DNA from: an uncultured Clostridium sp.
GTDB taxonomy: Bacteria; Bacillota; Clostridia; TANB77; CAG-508
Length of the DNA stretch: 50,284 nt
Direction: 5' to 3'
Assembly: GCA_948471055.1 (NCBI GenBank)
Contig: CAOKQZ010000004.1
Span: 73,331 to 123,614, forward strand
The position numbers and the translations under genes are program-made. A model generated the notes under the pieces. It searched no databases. It was not told where the DNA came from and saw only the letters and a list, made by a program, of their open reading frames with translations. Below, piece by piece: positions 1-10,100 of this stretch (position 1 is the stretch's first letter; every line of letters starts with the position of its first letter).

Positions 1-1521
1 TTTGCCGCATTTCGAAGGGTTTCTGGGTAACCGTATATTAGTTTTAACACCTTATATGCCTCTTGTTCGAATAGGGCTTCCATGGATACTTCTGAAAGTT
101 TTGGAAGAGTTTGTACTTTTTTTAGTACACTATTGGTTCTTACATAGGTATATTGAATGTATGGACCAGTTTCGCCATTGAAATTTAAAATGACATCCCA
201 ATCAAAAATTTCGTCTTTTATTCTACTGCCAGAAAGGTCGTTGTAAATCACGGCTCCAATTCCTACTTTTTTAGCAATCTCTTCTTTTTCTTCCTTCGTT
301 AATTCTGGATTTTTTTCCTGAATAATGTTCTTAACTCGTGCAATTGCTTCTTGTAATAATTCTTCTACTTTAATAACATTTCCTTCACGTGTGGACATTT
401 TTCCACTTTTTAAATGAACCATTCCATAGGAAATATGTTCTAATCCTTTTTGGCATTTTTCGGATATACCTAGTAATTTTGCTACTTCAAAAATTTGTTT
501 AAAATGTAGATTTTGTTCATATGCTACTACATATAAACATTTATCAAAATCATAAGTTCTTGCACGGTAAAGAATAGCTGCTAAATCTCTTGTGGCATAA
601 ATAGTAGAACCATTGGATTTACAAATCATACATGGTGACATGTTTTGTTCGGTTAAATCGATAATTTTAGCCCCTTCGGATTCTTCTAGTTTTCCTGTTT
701 TTTCTAGGATATCGATTACTTCGTTTGTTTTATCTGAATAAAAGGCTTCTCCGTTTAACGAGTCAAAATGAATGTTTAGTAAGTCATAGATACGATAAAA
801 TTCTTTTAAACTAAGGTCACGAAACTCTTGCCAAATTTGGGTGCAATATTCGTCTCCTTGTTCTAGTTTTTTAAAATTATCTCTACATATTTCTAAAACG
901 GCTTCCTCTTGCTTGCAAAGTTCATTAATTCTTACATAGATATCCATTAGTTGTTCGATTGGGTTTTCCTCTAAGTTGTATTCCTGTCCCCACCTTTTAT
1001 AACCTTCTATCATTTTTCCAAATTGCGTACCATAATCGCCTAAGTGGTTAATTCCTATGGTTTCATAACCAAGGGTTTTATATATGTTATATAAGGCTCG
1101 TCCAATTAAGGTGGTTCTTAAATGCCCTATATGGAATGGTTTTGCAATGTTTGGCGAGGAGTATTCCACAATTACCGTTTTTCCTTGACCTATTTTTTGT
1201 GTTCCATAGTTTTCTTTTCGATTTTCAATCTCACTTAATACTTCTTTTACCAATGCTTGTTTTTGAATGGTAAAGTTTATGTATCCACCCACAATTTCTA
1301 CTTTTTCAATATTGGTGCCGAGAAAGGTTTAATTTTTCTTTTAAATCCTCTGCAATTAACATAGGCGATTTTCCAAATTGTTTCGCAAAACGAAAACAAG
1401 GTAGTGCATAATCTCCTTTGGTTTCGTCTTTTGGTATTTCTATCATATCTTGTAGTTCTTCTTTTGGTAGGTCGATTGCTTGTGTTAGGCACCCTGCAAT
1501 CTCTTCTTTAAAATCTTTCAT
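1..1521 (-). CDS. argS: Arginyl-tRNA synthetase, 3' end beyond the window, split by a +1 frameshift at CGG
   Basis: Class I aminoacyl-tRNA synthetase that charges tRNA-Arg with arginine. The start is the ATG at 1521, read as MKDFKEEIAGCLTQAIDL. The HIGH signature is seen as SPNIAKPFHIGHLR (near 1125-1160) and the KMSKS-type loop as KMSTREG (near 390). The first frame runs only 71 codons and stops at 1306. The rest of the enzyme (GTNIEKVEIVGGYINF onward) continues without a break in the +1 frame to the window edge. The switch falls at the in-frame codon CGG (1318-1320): codon TCT, then CGG C, then ACC AAT ATT GAA. Skipping one base gives a continuous protein of normal architecture. About 500 residues are inside the window; the family is usually about 560. 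Because this is an essential enzyme, a real null allele is unlikely, so the break is either a programmed shift or an assembly error. Six other genes here break in the same way. Confidence 0.93.
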
Positions 1522-1571
1522 TTTCTCTCACCTTCTTTGTTGTATTTTCTAGTCTATTCAAATTACATTCT

Positions 1572-1836
1572 AAGAACCCTCCGTCAGTCCTTCGGACTGC
1601 CACTACGTATAAGATATCTGTAAAACTCACTAACGTTCGTTAACAGCTATCTTAACCTCCCTTAAATAAAGGAGGCTTTTATAGGGTTAGCCTTTGTAAG
1701 AAGGGCACAGTGGTGTCATGAGTTTTGGGTATTCCCACAAACGGTGCCCCTACATATGTCCATTTCTATGTTAAAAACTTAGTATAAAGGCCCCTTTACT
1801 TAAGGGGGCTGTCGCCGATAGGCGACTGGGGGTTCT
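1572..1836. repeat. Pair of related palindromic intergenic repeats with a filler segment
   Basis: The 313-base gap between argS and the next gene holds no gene. Its left part starts with an AAGAACCC motif and two small hairpins (CAGTCCTTCGGACTG and CCTCCCTTAAATAAAGGAGG). Its right part (1786-1836) is a fuller unit, AAAGGCCCC...GGGGGCTG, then a variable stem-loop GTCGCCGATAGGCGAC, then TGGGGGTTCT. The same unit occurs at 2600-2650, 27611-27660 and 27765-27814. Conserved flanks with a variable but self-complementary middle stem are typical of a dispersed non-autonomous repeat family. The right copy overlaps the stop codon of the downstream membrane-protein gene. Confidence 0.8.
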
Positions 1837-2530
1837 ATTTCATATAAATTCCTAGTAGCGAAACTACCACATAAACTACATAGAAAATTGCTTCGATTGC
1901 TACGAATTTTTTGAAGAATTTTGAGTTTTGTTCTTCTCCAATAACCGATTTCATAGCAAAATAGGTTAGTACTACACTAATGACATTGCAAAGTGACGCA
2001 AATGGACTGGTTATTTTTCCTATGTTACTATCGATAATGGTTAGTAAGGATACGGCTGATCCAATGATTACTGGAATTTTCGCGGTTACAATTGCTGTTA
2101 TGGTGGTTATTAATGATTTTTTGTTTTCTTTGTTCATCATATATACAATTCCAGAAAGTACAATAACTCCTACAAGTGGTGCAATTACTGCTTTAATAAA
2201 GCTTAAGATTTGTTCAAATGCAAATCGGAACGTAAAGGTTCTTCCTATATAATAGGTTCCAAATATTTTACTTACAAAGATAATTGCCATCCATACAATC
2301 ATGAAAATAATGGCTGTTTTAAAGTGTTTGTTGGTACTATCGTTTACAATTTGTTTTATCGTTGCAAATGGGTCTTTTACCATTGAACTAACAAAACCAG
2401 TTGCTTCTTTTGCATCGTTTTTGATGTCTACATTTTTAATGGTTTCTTTTACTTGATTTACGGTATCTACTGTTTCTTTCTTAATTTCTTGAGTATTAAT
2501 GTTTTGCTCTTGTGTTTTGTTTTCTTCCAT
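1835..2530 (-). CDS. Multi-spanning membrane protein, Yip1-like
   Basis: About 231 residues from the ATG at 2530. That start is chosen because AGAGGAG precedes it at proper spacing; an upstream ATG in frame has no ribosome site. The first ~60 residues are polar and charged (MEENKTQEQNINTQEIKKE), followed by roughly five hydrophobic segments, including AIIFMIVWMAIIFVSKIF and APLVGVIVLSGIVYMM. The layout, a cytoplasmic polar head followed by a bundle of helices with a KDPFATIKQIV motif before the first helix, resembles the Yip1/DUF1282-type membrane families. That is inference; no catalytic residues are visible. It stands alone between two copies of the intergenic repeat, so the context gives no functional clue. 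Confidence 0.8.
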   Translation of the reverse strand: MEENKTQEQNINTQEIKKETVDTVNQVKETIKNVDIKNDAKEATGFVSSMVKDPFATIKQIVNDSTNKHFKTAIIFMIVWMAIIFVSKIFGTYYIGRTFTFRFAFEQILSFIKAVIAPLVGVIVLSGIVYMMNKENKKSLITTITAIVTAKIPVIIGSAVSLLTIIDSNIGKITSPFASLCNVISVVLTYFAMKSVIGEEQNSKFFKKFVAIEAIFYVVYVVVSLLGIYMK

Positions 2531-2599
2531 CCTCTTTACTCCTCTTTCTTTTTTTCTATTTATATTCATTACTACTCTCATCTATACTTATTTTAGCGA

Positions 2600-2650
2600 A
2601 AAGGCCCCTTTACTTAAGGGGGCTGTCACCGTAGGTGACTGGGGGTTCTT
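2600..2650. repeat. Copy of the palindromic intergenic repeat
   Basis: Starts AAAGGCCCC and ends TGGGGGTTCTT, with the stem-loop GTCACCGTAGGTGAC inside. It is nearly identical to the unit at 1786-1836, but the central stem differs by compensating changes (CGCC/GGCG there, CACC/GGTG here). That points to selection on, or formation of, a hairpin. It sits just downstream of the phosphofructokinase stop and may act as its 3' end structure. Confidence 0.75.
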
Positions 2651-2667
2651 ACCTCTTGTTTATCCTT

Positions 2668-3804
2668 CTATTCGCCAAGTGAAATGCCAAGACTTTTTGC
2701 CGTTTTAATTAAATCATCGTCCATTTCAATTTTTCGAATATTGCTTTCCTTGGTATTACCAGAAGCAGCACCTATTTCTTTGTTGTTTCCAACAACATCT
2801 TCTAAGGAAACACATCCCATTTTACCATCTCGGTAATTAACAAGTACATTAAAGGTACCTCTCATAGCAAGTCTCATAGCTTTTACTCCATATTTGCTAG
2901 ATAGTACACGGTCATAACAAGTTGGCGTTCCTCCTCTTTGTACATATCCTAAAACAGTATTTCTAGAAGTAAGTCCAGTTAACTCTTCTAAGTCGTTTGC
3001 TACTTTTTCACCAATTCCACCTAAACGAATATTGTCTAGCCCTTTTCCATCATCTAATTGTTTTTTTACAATAATTTCGCCGTCCATTGGCTTTGCCCCT
3101 TCTGAAACAACGATAATACTAAAGTCTTTTCCTTCTTTTCTTCTTTGGTTTACTTTGTCGGCAACCTTATGAATATCATATGGAATTTCTGGAATTAGGC
3201 ATGCATCGGCACCTCCCGCAATAGCAGACTCTAGTGCAATCCACCCTGCATAACGTCCCATTACTTCTAATACCATAATTCTATGATGAGATTCTGCAGT
3301 TGTGTGTAAACGGTCTAGTGCTTCTGTTGCAACCGATACGGCTGTATTATACCCAAAGGTAATGTCAGTATGAGCAACATCGTTATCGATGGTTTTTGGA
3401 ACACCAATCACATTCACTCCTCGTAAAGAAAAGTCTCTTGCTGATTTTTGAGTACCATCTCCACCTAATGTGAAAATACAGTCAAATCCTGCTTCTTTAA
3501 TATTTTCTACACATTTTCCAGACATATCTTTGTATACAGTTTGTCCATTCTCTTCTACCTTCAAATTAAATACATTCGTACTATTAGAAGTTCCTATAAT
3601 GGTTCCACCACGATGAAGAAGTCCTGAAGCATTCCCTTTTGATTCTAATTTTACATAGTCATTATTTAGCAATCCCTTATATCCTTCAATATAACCATAG
3701 CATTCAATTCCATTGGTTTCTGCTGTTTTTACAATGGCACGAATGACTGCATTTAGTCCTGGTGCATCTCCACCATTTGTTAAAATTGCTACTTTTTTTA
3801 TCAT
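2668..3804 (-). CDS. pfkA: 6-phosphofructokinase
   Basis: Phosphorylates fructose 6-phosphate to fructose 1,6-bisphosphate in glycolysis. The 378-residue protein opens with the nucleotide/phosphate loop LTNGGDAPGLNAVIR (8-22), followed by GGTIIGTSNS (66-75), GGDGT (114-118), the catalytic PKTIDND (136-142) and MGRYAGW (182-188). Gly in GGDGT rather than GGDDT suggests ATP use. Lys in PKTIDND rather than the PGTIDND of classical bacterial ATP enzymes places it in the mixed-substrate group III of the family, so the phosphoryl donor (ATP or pyrophosphate) should be called with care. The start follows TTAGGAGATGGAAAT. It is longer than the ~320-residue E. coli type, as usual for this group. No operon partner is evident. 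Confidence 0.93.
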   Translation of the reverse strand: MIKKVAILTNGGDAPGLNAVIRAIVKTAETNGIECYGYIEGYKGLLNNDYVKLESKGNASGLLHRGGTIIGTSNSTNVFNLKVEENGQTVYKDMSGKCVENIKEAGFDCIFTLGGDGTQKSARDFSLRGVNVIGVPKTIDNDVAHTDITFGYNTAVSVATEALDRLHTTAESHHRIMVLEVMGRYAGWIALESAIAGGADACLIPEIPYDIHKVADKVNQRRKEGKDFSIIVVSEGAKPMDGEIIVKKQLDDGKGLDNIRLGGIGEKVANDLEELTGLTSRNTVLGYVQRGGTPTCYDRVLSSKYGVKAMRLAMRGTFNVLVNYRDGKMGCVSLEDVVGNNKEIGAASGNTKESNIRKIEMDDDLIKTAKSLGISLGE

Positions 3805-3891
3805 ATTTCCATCTCCTAACTAATTGTTTAACAGTATTATTATATCAATAATCGAAATATTTACAAGAGATTTTTAACACTTTTTCGAAAA

Positions 3892-4257
3892 TTATAGATT
3901 ATCAATCCCACCTGCTAATTCATATACCTTCGAATATCCCATTTTTTCTAGTAAATTCACTGCTTTTTTACTTCTTGCACCACTTTGACAATATGCAATT
4001 ATGGTTTGCTCTTTACTCATTGCTATTTTAGATATGGCATTCGCCAATTCATAAGTAGGAATACAAACGGCACCCTCTAAATGGTATTCATCGTATTCTT
4101 GTTTACTTCGCACATCCAAAAGAATAGCATAAGGTTCGTTTTTCATTTTATCACGTGCTTCCACATACGTAATTTGATTATCACTTCGAAACATCCCTCG
4201 AAAAAAATTTTTTGTAATCCCTTTTGTAATTTGTTTCATTTTCATATTTAATTTCAT
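3892..4257 (-). CDS. Rhodanese-domain sulfurtransferase-like protein
   Basis: 121 residues holding one rhodanese domain. The usual motifs are ILLDVRSKQEYDEYHLEGA (45-63) and the active-site loop YCQSGARSKKA with the persulfide-forming Cys at about 90, closing with the typical ELAGGIDNL. Single-domain proteins of this kind move sulfane sulfur to acceptor proteins or act in cyanide or thiol detoxification; the partner cannot be told here. An N-terminal basic and hydrophobic stretch of about 25 residues precedes the domain and is not a clear signal peptide. The start could also be the ATG four codons downstream (4245). The gene is monocistronic, ahead of a terminator-poor gap. Confidence 0.9.
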   Translation of the reverse strand: MKLNMKMKQITKGITKNFFRGMFRSDNQITYVEARDKMKNEPYAILLDVRSKQEYDEYHLEGAVCIPTYELANAISKIAMSKEQTIIAYCQSGARSKKAVNLLEKMGYSKVYELAGGIDNL

Positions 4258-4564
4258 TCCTTCCTGAAGGCACAGATTAGTACAAATAATTTGTTGTTAA
4301 TTATTTGACCTTCTTTCTCATTTCTTCTTATGGTTCTTTACATTATATTCTGGTTGTCTTCATTTTGACATATATCTGTCATGTATTTACTTTCATATTT
4401 TGTCGTTTTTTCTTATTTTTATGCAGTAACAAGGCTTTTTACTAATTTTTATTACAATTTTTTTACACTTTTATGTTCGTTATATTTCATTTTTATTTCA
4501 AAATTTCAGTCTTATGTTTCCTATCTTGTTTACGATTTTATGTTTTTCTGCCTTCTTTTTTTCA

Positions 4565-4631
4565 TGTGGATAATGTGGATAAGTGTGTGAATAACTATTT
4601 CAAGCCACTTTTTGGTCACAATTTATTCACA
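4565..4631. promoter_or_regulatory. Cluster of four DnaA boxes
   Basis: Four exact matches to TTATNCACA lie within 67 bases: TGTGGATAA at 4565-4573 and again, directly abutting, at 4574-4582, TGTGAATAA at 4586-4594 (all three on the minus strand), and TTATTCACA at 4623-4631 (plus strand). The region around them is very AT-rich. Such a density of DnaA sites is typical of a replication origin, a DnaA titration or reactivation site, or a DnaA-controlled promoter. Neither dnaA, dnaN nor another typical origin gene is next to it, and genes on both sides run in the same direction, so I do not call it oriC. Confidence 0.6.
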
Positions 4632-4728
4632 ATTATTTTTCTAAATTATGTTTTCCTTTTTATTTTTACATTTTCTTCTGCATTATGTGTACCGAACTTT
4701 GCTTTTATGCTATCTCACAAAAAGCCAG

Positions 4729-4753
4729 AAAAAACGCCTTATCAGCGTTTTTT
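4729..4753 (-). terminator. Rho-independent terminator after the AAA ATPase gene
   Basis: The stem AAAAAACGC/GCGTTTTTT encloses a 7-base loop and ends in a T run when read on either strand. It lies about 65 bases downstream of the ATPase stop, the only gene reading toward it. Confidence 0.75.
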
Positions 4754-4818
4754 CTTATCTATTTATTTTAACTTTATAGCCATTCTTTGTAAGTGACAAA
4801 GCCACTAACTTAGGTCAT

Positions 4819-6126
4819 TTATTTTAAATTTATAATTTTTTCTAAATACTCTACCATAAATAAAGGAATATTTATCAATTTTCCATCCTTCGTTAAATTA
4901 TTCATAGAAAATCGTATGGATATATCATCATTGTATTTTTCATTATATCTTGTTAAACTAATATTGTTGGTTGACTTATTTGATTTTACTTCTACAGGAA
5001 TAATCCTATTTCGGTATTGAATGACAAAATCAATTTCATGCCTATCAAAAGTAAAGTAGTTTGGAATTTTGTCTAACGTAGCATTTAACATATTTAATAC
5101 ATAATTTTCAGTAAAAGCTCCTTTAAATTCCTGAAACAATTTATCCCCTTCAATTACAATACTACTATCTAAATTTGCCATATTTCTAAGTAAGCCTACA
5201 TCATTCATATAAATCTTAAAAGAACTTAAATCATGATATGCAATTAATGGGAAATCTGTTTTTGTCACATTATAAGTTTTGTAAATTAAATTTGCATCAT
5301 TTAACCAATTTAAAGCGCCTTCATACTCTCTTGCTCTAGCACCTTCTTTTATCGTTTGATACAAAAATTTTTTGTTTTCTTTTGCTAACTGAGATGGTAT
5401 ACTGTTCCAAATTAGAGATATTTTATTTGCCTCACTATTTCCAGTATGCTTAGAAAAATCACTTTCATACGCTCTTAATATATTTTTTTGCACCTTGTCT
5501 ACCATTTCGATATCTTTTTCATTTACCCAAATTTGAACAGCCTCTGGCATTCCTCCAATCATAAAATATGCCTTCAATTTTTCTTCTAGTTTCTTAAAAA
5601 ATATGTCTGGTATTTTATCAATCTTTTCGATTGATTTCATATAGTTTACTAAGTTTTCACAATTATCTGCTATTAAGAATTCACTAAATGTCATTGGGTA
5701 CATCTCTAAAAAATCTACTTTTCCAACAGGAAATGAAGTATGCGATAATCTAATACCTAGTAAACTTCCTGCACAAACGATATGATATTCATTTGCCTCT
5801 TCTTGAAAATATTTTAAACTATTTAATGCATTGGGGCATTCTTGAATTTCATCAAAAATGATTAATGTTTCTTTTGGACGAATTGCTTTTTTATATAAGA
5901 ATGTTAATTGTTCCAGTATTCTTTGTGGATCTTTTGTATTTTCAAATAAATTGTATAAATCTTCATCATGATCAAAATTAAAATATGCAACATCTTTGTA
6001 ATTTTCTTCCCCAAATTTCTTTAATATATACGTTTTTCCAATTTGTCTTGCCCCTTTTAAAATTAATGGTTTTCTATATTTGCTCTCTTTCCATTTTACT
6101 AATTCTTCTAATATAAATCTTTTCAA
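4819..6126 (-). CDS. AAA-type ATPase with DUF4143 domain
   Basis: About 435 residues. It has the Walker A loop GARQIGKTY (25-33), Walker B LIIFDEIQE (88-96), and a C-terminal part with EIDFVIQ...PVEVKSNK that looks like the PD-(D/E)xK-type nuclease fold often seen in the DUF4143 region. The family (AAA_14 plus DUF4143) is common and variable in gut bacteria and has no firmly assigned function. The start is taken as the TTG at 6126 because GAGGAG lies 8 bases ahead of it. An ATG three codons upstream abuts that ribosome site with no spacer. It is flanked by a terminator and long spacers, so it is an independent and probably mobile accessory gene. Confidence 0.85.
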   Translation of the reverse strand: MKRFILEELVKWKESKYRKPLILKGARQIGKTYILKKFGEENYKDVAYFNFDHDEDLYNLFENTKDPQRILEQLTFLYKKAIRPKETLIIFDEIQECPNALNSLKYFQEEANEYHIVCAGSLLGIRLSHTSFPVGKVDFLEMYPMTFSEFLIADNCENLVNYMKSIEKIDKIPDIFFKKLEEKLKAYFMIGGMPEAVQIWVNEKDIEMVDKVQKNILRAYESDFSKHTGNSEANKISLIWNSIPSQLAKENKKFLYQTIKEGARAREYEGALNWLNDANLIYKTYNVTKTDFPLIAYHDLSSFKIYMNDVGLLRNMANLDSSIVIEGDKLFQEFKGAFTENYVLNMLNATLDKIPNYFTFDRHEIDFVIQYRNRIIPVEVKSNKSTNNISLTRYNEKYNDDISIRFSMNNLTKDGKLINIPLFMVEYLEKIINLK

Positions 6127-6281
6127 ATTGATCATCTCCTCTTACTACAAATGAACGATTATCTCTATATTAATATATGTTATATTATACGCCTTTATCA
6201 CATTTTTGTAAAGTATATTAATCAATTTATCACACTTTTGCAAGCCATTTTCGATATTTTACCACATTTTTGCAATCATTT

Positions 6282-6587
6282 TCATATTTTAAATATAATC
6301 ATAATCGCAATTAAAATTTGAAGTACAATAATGGCAGGAAATCCAAATACAAATTTTGCTTTCTGTGTTTTATGGCGAAAAGTATACATTCCTGCAATGG
6401 TTCCAATTCCACCACCAATGGCTGCTACTAAAAACAAGGTATTTTCTTTTATTCTCCATTTCGAATGCCTCGCTTTTCTCTTGTCTAACCACATAATAAA
6501 AAATCCAAATAGGTTGACTACAACTAAATAAATTACAATATTCTGCCATGTAAAAATTTTTCCTACTATCTCATTAAACTCTAGCAT
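6282..6587 (-). CDS. DUF1294 membrane protein
   Basis: 101 residues with about three membrane segments. It shows the family hallmarks WLDKRKARHSKWRIKE and GGIGTIAGMYTFRHKTQK, matching the DUF1294 pattern of a charged D-K-R-A loop followed by GG.xG...M..RHKT. Function is unknown; some family members are fused to cold-shock domains. GGAGAGAG precedes the start. It is probably a single-gene unit, since a hairpin separates it from the gene upstream. Confidence 0.88.
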   Translation of the reverse strand: MLEFNEIVGKIFTWQNIVIYLVVVNLFGFFIMWLDKRKARHSKWRIKENTLFLVAAIGGGIGTIAGMYTFRHKTQKAKFVFGFPAIIVLQILIAIMIIFKI

Positions 6588-6614
6588 TTTTCTTCTCTCT
6601 CCTTTTAAAAATAC

Positions 6615-6633
6615 AGGCGGGATTTTCCCGCCT
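6615..6633 (-). terminator. Hairpin terminator after the 6651-7052 gene
   Basis: AGGCGGGA and TCCCGCCT form a strong 8-bp stem with a 3-base loop, followed on the minus strand by a short T-rich stretch. It lies between the stop of the 133-residue membrane protein and the DUF1294 start. Confidence 0.6.
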
Positions 6634-6650
6634 AATTCACATTATTTTCT

Positions 6651-7052
6651 TTATTCGCCTTTATAGCAAACAGATTGTATCGCTAACCAACAAAATACTC
6701 CCGCAAAGAAGCTTATCACAGATATTACTGTTCCTATTAGAAATGGTCTTTCTAATACAACTCCTTCTACGAATACATATACAATGGCTATTATCACTGC
6801 TACTAGAACCATGAGATCAGAAAAGTCCCGATATTTTGTTTTCTTCCCTTTCATATTAACCACATTGCTAGGTTCTTTCGCTTTATTTTTTGCATGGCAT
6901 TCTACAAATATAATGCCTATACTAGAAAAACAAGATGCAAGTATCGATAGTTTCAACCATGCATGATACCCATATACCGCCTTAGCCATATCTGCTGTAA
7001 AGAAAAAAATAATGATTGATTGTAACAAGCCAAGAAATATTCTTTTCTTCAT
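6651..7052 (-). CDS. Small four-helix membrane protein of unknown function
   Basis: 133 residues with hydrophobic segments near 5-22, 32-52, 82-102 and 106-128, joined by a basic loop (NMKGKKTKYRDFSD). I do not recognise the family. It is one of only five genes in the window with an in-frame CGG read as a normal codon (6828-6830, the Arg of KYRD). Shifting there would end the protein at once, so CGG must be read as sense here. Tight spacing to polC (82 bases) gives no functional hint. Confidence 0.75.
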   Translation of the reverse strand: MKKRIFLGLLQSIIIFFFTADMAKAVYGYHAWLKLSILASCFSSIGIIFVECHAKNKAKEPSNVVNMKGKKTKYRDFSDLMVLVAVIIAIVYVFVEGVVLERPFLIGTVISVISFFAGVFCWLAIQSVCYKGE

Positions 7053-7133
7053 TACATTTCCTCCTGTTCATACCTAAACTTATTGTTTTTATGTTGCCTA
7101 CTTATTATATAATGTTATACTACTTTTGTCAAT

Positions 7134-10100
7134 TTATCCAAACAAACTCATTTGATTACTTTGGCTCATGCCGTCTAGGCATCCTGCATTTGCTAGCATT
7201 TCGATAACGGCTTTTCCTGCTTTGGAACGGATTTTTAGGTCGTCTATGGACATAAATTTTCCGTCTTTTCTTGCCTCTATGATGCTGTCTGCTGCTACTC
7301 CTCCTAAGCCTGCAATACTGGTTAGCGGTGGTCTTATTTTGTCTTCTTCGATTAAGAAATTTTTGGAGTGGGAATGGTATAGGTCGATTGGTAAGAAGTT
7401 AAAACCTCTTTCATACATTTCCCATACAATTTCTAAGGCTTCGTACATTTCTTCGTCTTTTTTGGTCATTGCATTTCCTAGTAATTCAATCTCTTTCATT
7501 TTGTTTTTGACTCTTTCTTTTCCATGGCACATGATTTCACTATCAAATGCCTTGGCACGAATGGAAAAATAGGCTGCATAATAGGCAAGTGGTTTATGTA
7601 CTTTAAACCATGCAATACGAAAAGCATTGGTTACATAGGCTGCAGCATGGGCCTTTGGGAACATGTACTGTATTTTTTCGCAAGATTTAATATACCATTC
7701 TGGTACCTCATGCTCTTTCATCATACTTACATATTCCGCCCATTTAGCTGGGTCTTTTAGCGCTTTTCCTTTACGTACAAGCTCCATTATTTTAAAGCTT
7801 GGGTTTGGTTCTAAGCCTTTGCTCATTAGATAAGTCATAATATCATCCCTACAACAAATAGCTTGGTCTAGTGTGGTAATTCCTTGTTCAATTAACGTTT
7901 GAGCATTTCCTAACCATACATCCGTACCATGCGACAAACCAGAAATACGAATTAGTTCATCAAAGGTTTTTGGCTTGGTATCTAATAACATTCCTCGAAC
8001 AAATTTCGTTCCAAATTCTGGAACACCAAAGCTTCCTACTTCGGAATGGATTTGTTCTGGTGTTACTCCTAATGCTTCGGTAGAAGAAAAAATCGACATT
8101 GTTTCTTTATCATCCAAGGGTACTTTCGTAGGGTCAATTCCAGTGATATCTTGTAACATACGAATAACCGTCGGATCATCGTGCCCTAGTATATCTAGTT
8201 TTAACAAGTTTTGGTCAATGGAGTGGTAATCAAAATGGGTGGTAACAATATCCGATTTTGGGTCATCCGCTGGATGTTGTATTGGGCAAAATTCATAAAT
8301 TTCTCTTCCCTTTGGTACAACAATAATTCCTCCTGGATGCTGCCCTGTGGTTCTTTTAATTCCCGTACACCCTTTGGCAAGACGAGTAACCTCTGCACTA
8401 TTTACTGGTGCTTGTCTTTCTTCAAAATATTTTCTGACAAACGCTTCTGCTGTTTTATCAGCAACGGTTCCTACCGTTCCTGCTTTAAAGGTAGTTCCTT
8501 TTCCAAAAATAACCTCTGTGTACCTATGGGCTTTTGCTTGGTAATCTCCGGAGAAGTTTAAGTCGATATCTGGTTCTTTATCTCCATTAAAGCCAAGGAA
8601 GGTTTCAAATGGAATGTTCATTCCGTCTTTATCTAACTTATGCCCACATTTTGGACACTCTTTATCTGGTAAATCAAACCCATTTTTATAGCCATAATCT
8701 GTAAAATCGGAATACTTGCAATTTGGGCAACGATAATGTGGTGGAAGTGAGTTTACCTCTGTAATTCCTGTCATATTTGCCACAAATGAGGACCCTACCG
8801 AACCTCTGGAACCTACAATGTACCCATCTTCATTGGATTTCCATACTAATTTTTGTGCAATAATATACATAACTGAGAACCCATTTTTAATAATGGATTG
8901 TAGTTCTTTATCTAACCTTTCTTTTACAATAGTAGGAAGCTCTTCTCCATATAATTCTTTTGCTTTTGTCATGGCAATATCTTCAATTTGCTTTTCGCAC
9001 CCCTCAATATGTGGTGGGCATTTTTCCGGTGATATTGGGCTAATGTTTTCACATAAATCGGCAATTTTATTGGTATTGGTAACAACTACCTCATAGGCTT
9101 TATCCAATCCTAAATATTTAAATTCTTCTATCATTTCATTGGTCGTTCTTAAATACAAGGGTGCTTGTTCATCTGCATCATCATACCCTTGCCCTGCCAT
9201 TAAAATCCTTCGATAGATTTCATCTTGTGGGTCCATAAAGTGAACATCACAAGTAGCAACTACTAGCTTTCCTAGCTTTTCTCCTAACATAACAATTCGT
9301 TTATTAATCTCTTCTAGGGCTTGTTCATCTGGAACGGTTCCATTTCGTACCATAAACCTATTGTTTCCAATTGGTTGAATTTCTAAATAATCATAGTCTT
9401 TTGCAATTTGCTCTATTTCTTCTTCCGATTTTCCTGCTACAATCGCACGGTATAATTCTCCTGCCTCACAGGCACTTCCTAAAATAAGCCCTTCTGAATA
9501 TTCTTTATATAATGATTTCAAAATTCTTGGTTTTTTATAAAAGTAATCTAAATGAGAATAAGAAATTAGTTTATATAAGTTCTTTAGTCCCACATAATTT
9601 TGGGCTAGTATAATAGCATGATAGGTTGGTAGTTTTTTAAAATCTGCTTGTCCTTCTTCTAGTTTATCAATATCTTCTATGACTTTTGCACCTTTTTCTT
9701 TTAGCATATCAAGCATCACTTGAAATACCTTAACTAATGTCATAACATCATCTAAGGCACGGTGTGCGACTTCTACTTTTATTCCTAGCTTTTCGGCAAT
9801 GATTCCTAATTTGTATTTCTTATAATCTGGAAATAAATCTTTTGCTAAACGTAGGGTATCAATATAGGTATTTTCTAATTTATACCCTAAGAGTTGTGCA
9901 TTGTATTTAATAAACCCTACATCGAAATCCGCATTATGAGCAACAATAACACTATCTCCTATAAATTCTAAAAACTTTGGCAATACCTCTTCAATCGTTC
10001 CTGCCTCTTTTACCATCTCATCTGTAATATGGGTAATGGTTACCACATCTTCTGGAATTGGCTTTTCTGGGTTTACAAAGCATTCAAATTCTTCTACTAT

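Larger units (their letters stand above)
4258..4818. other. 561-base AT-rich intergenic region without a gene
   Basis: No credible reading frame: the plus strand is long pyrimidine tracts and the open frames there are low-complexity F/Y/L/S. It contains the promoter area of the rhodanese gene at its left edge, a cluster of four DnaA-box matches at 4565-4631, a rho-independent terminator at 4729-4753, and a short repeat at 4769-4792 that recurs at 41562-41585. Confidence 0.7.

Noticed and set aside
1298..1492. Alternative open frame in argS
   Set aside because: Low-complexity shadow; the argS frame is supported by motifs.
4565..4631. Calling the DnaA-box cluster the chromosome origin
   Set aside because: No dnaA/dnaN neighbour and genes on both sides face the same way; kept as a DnaA-binding cluster.
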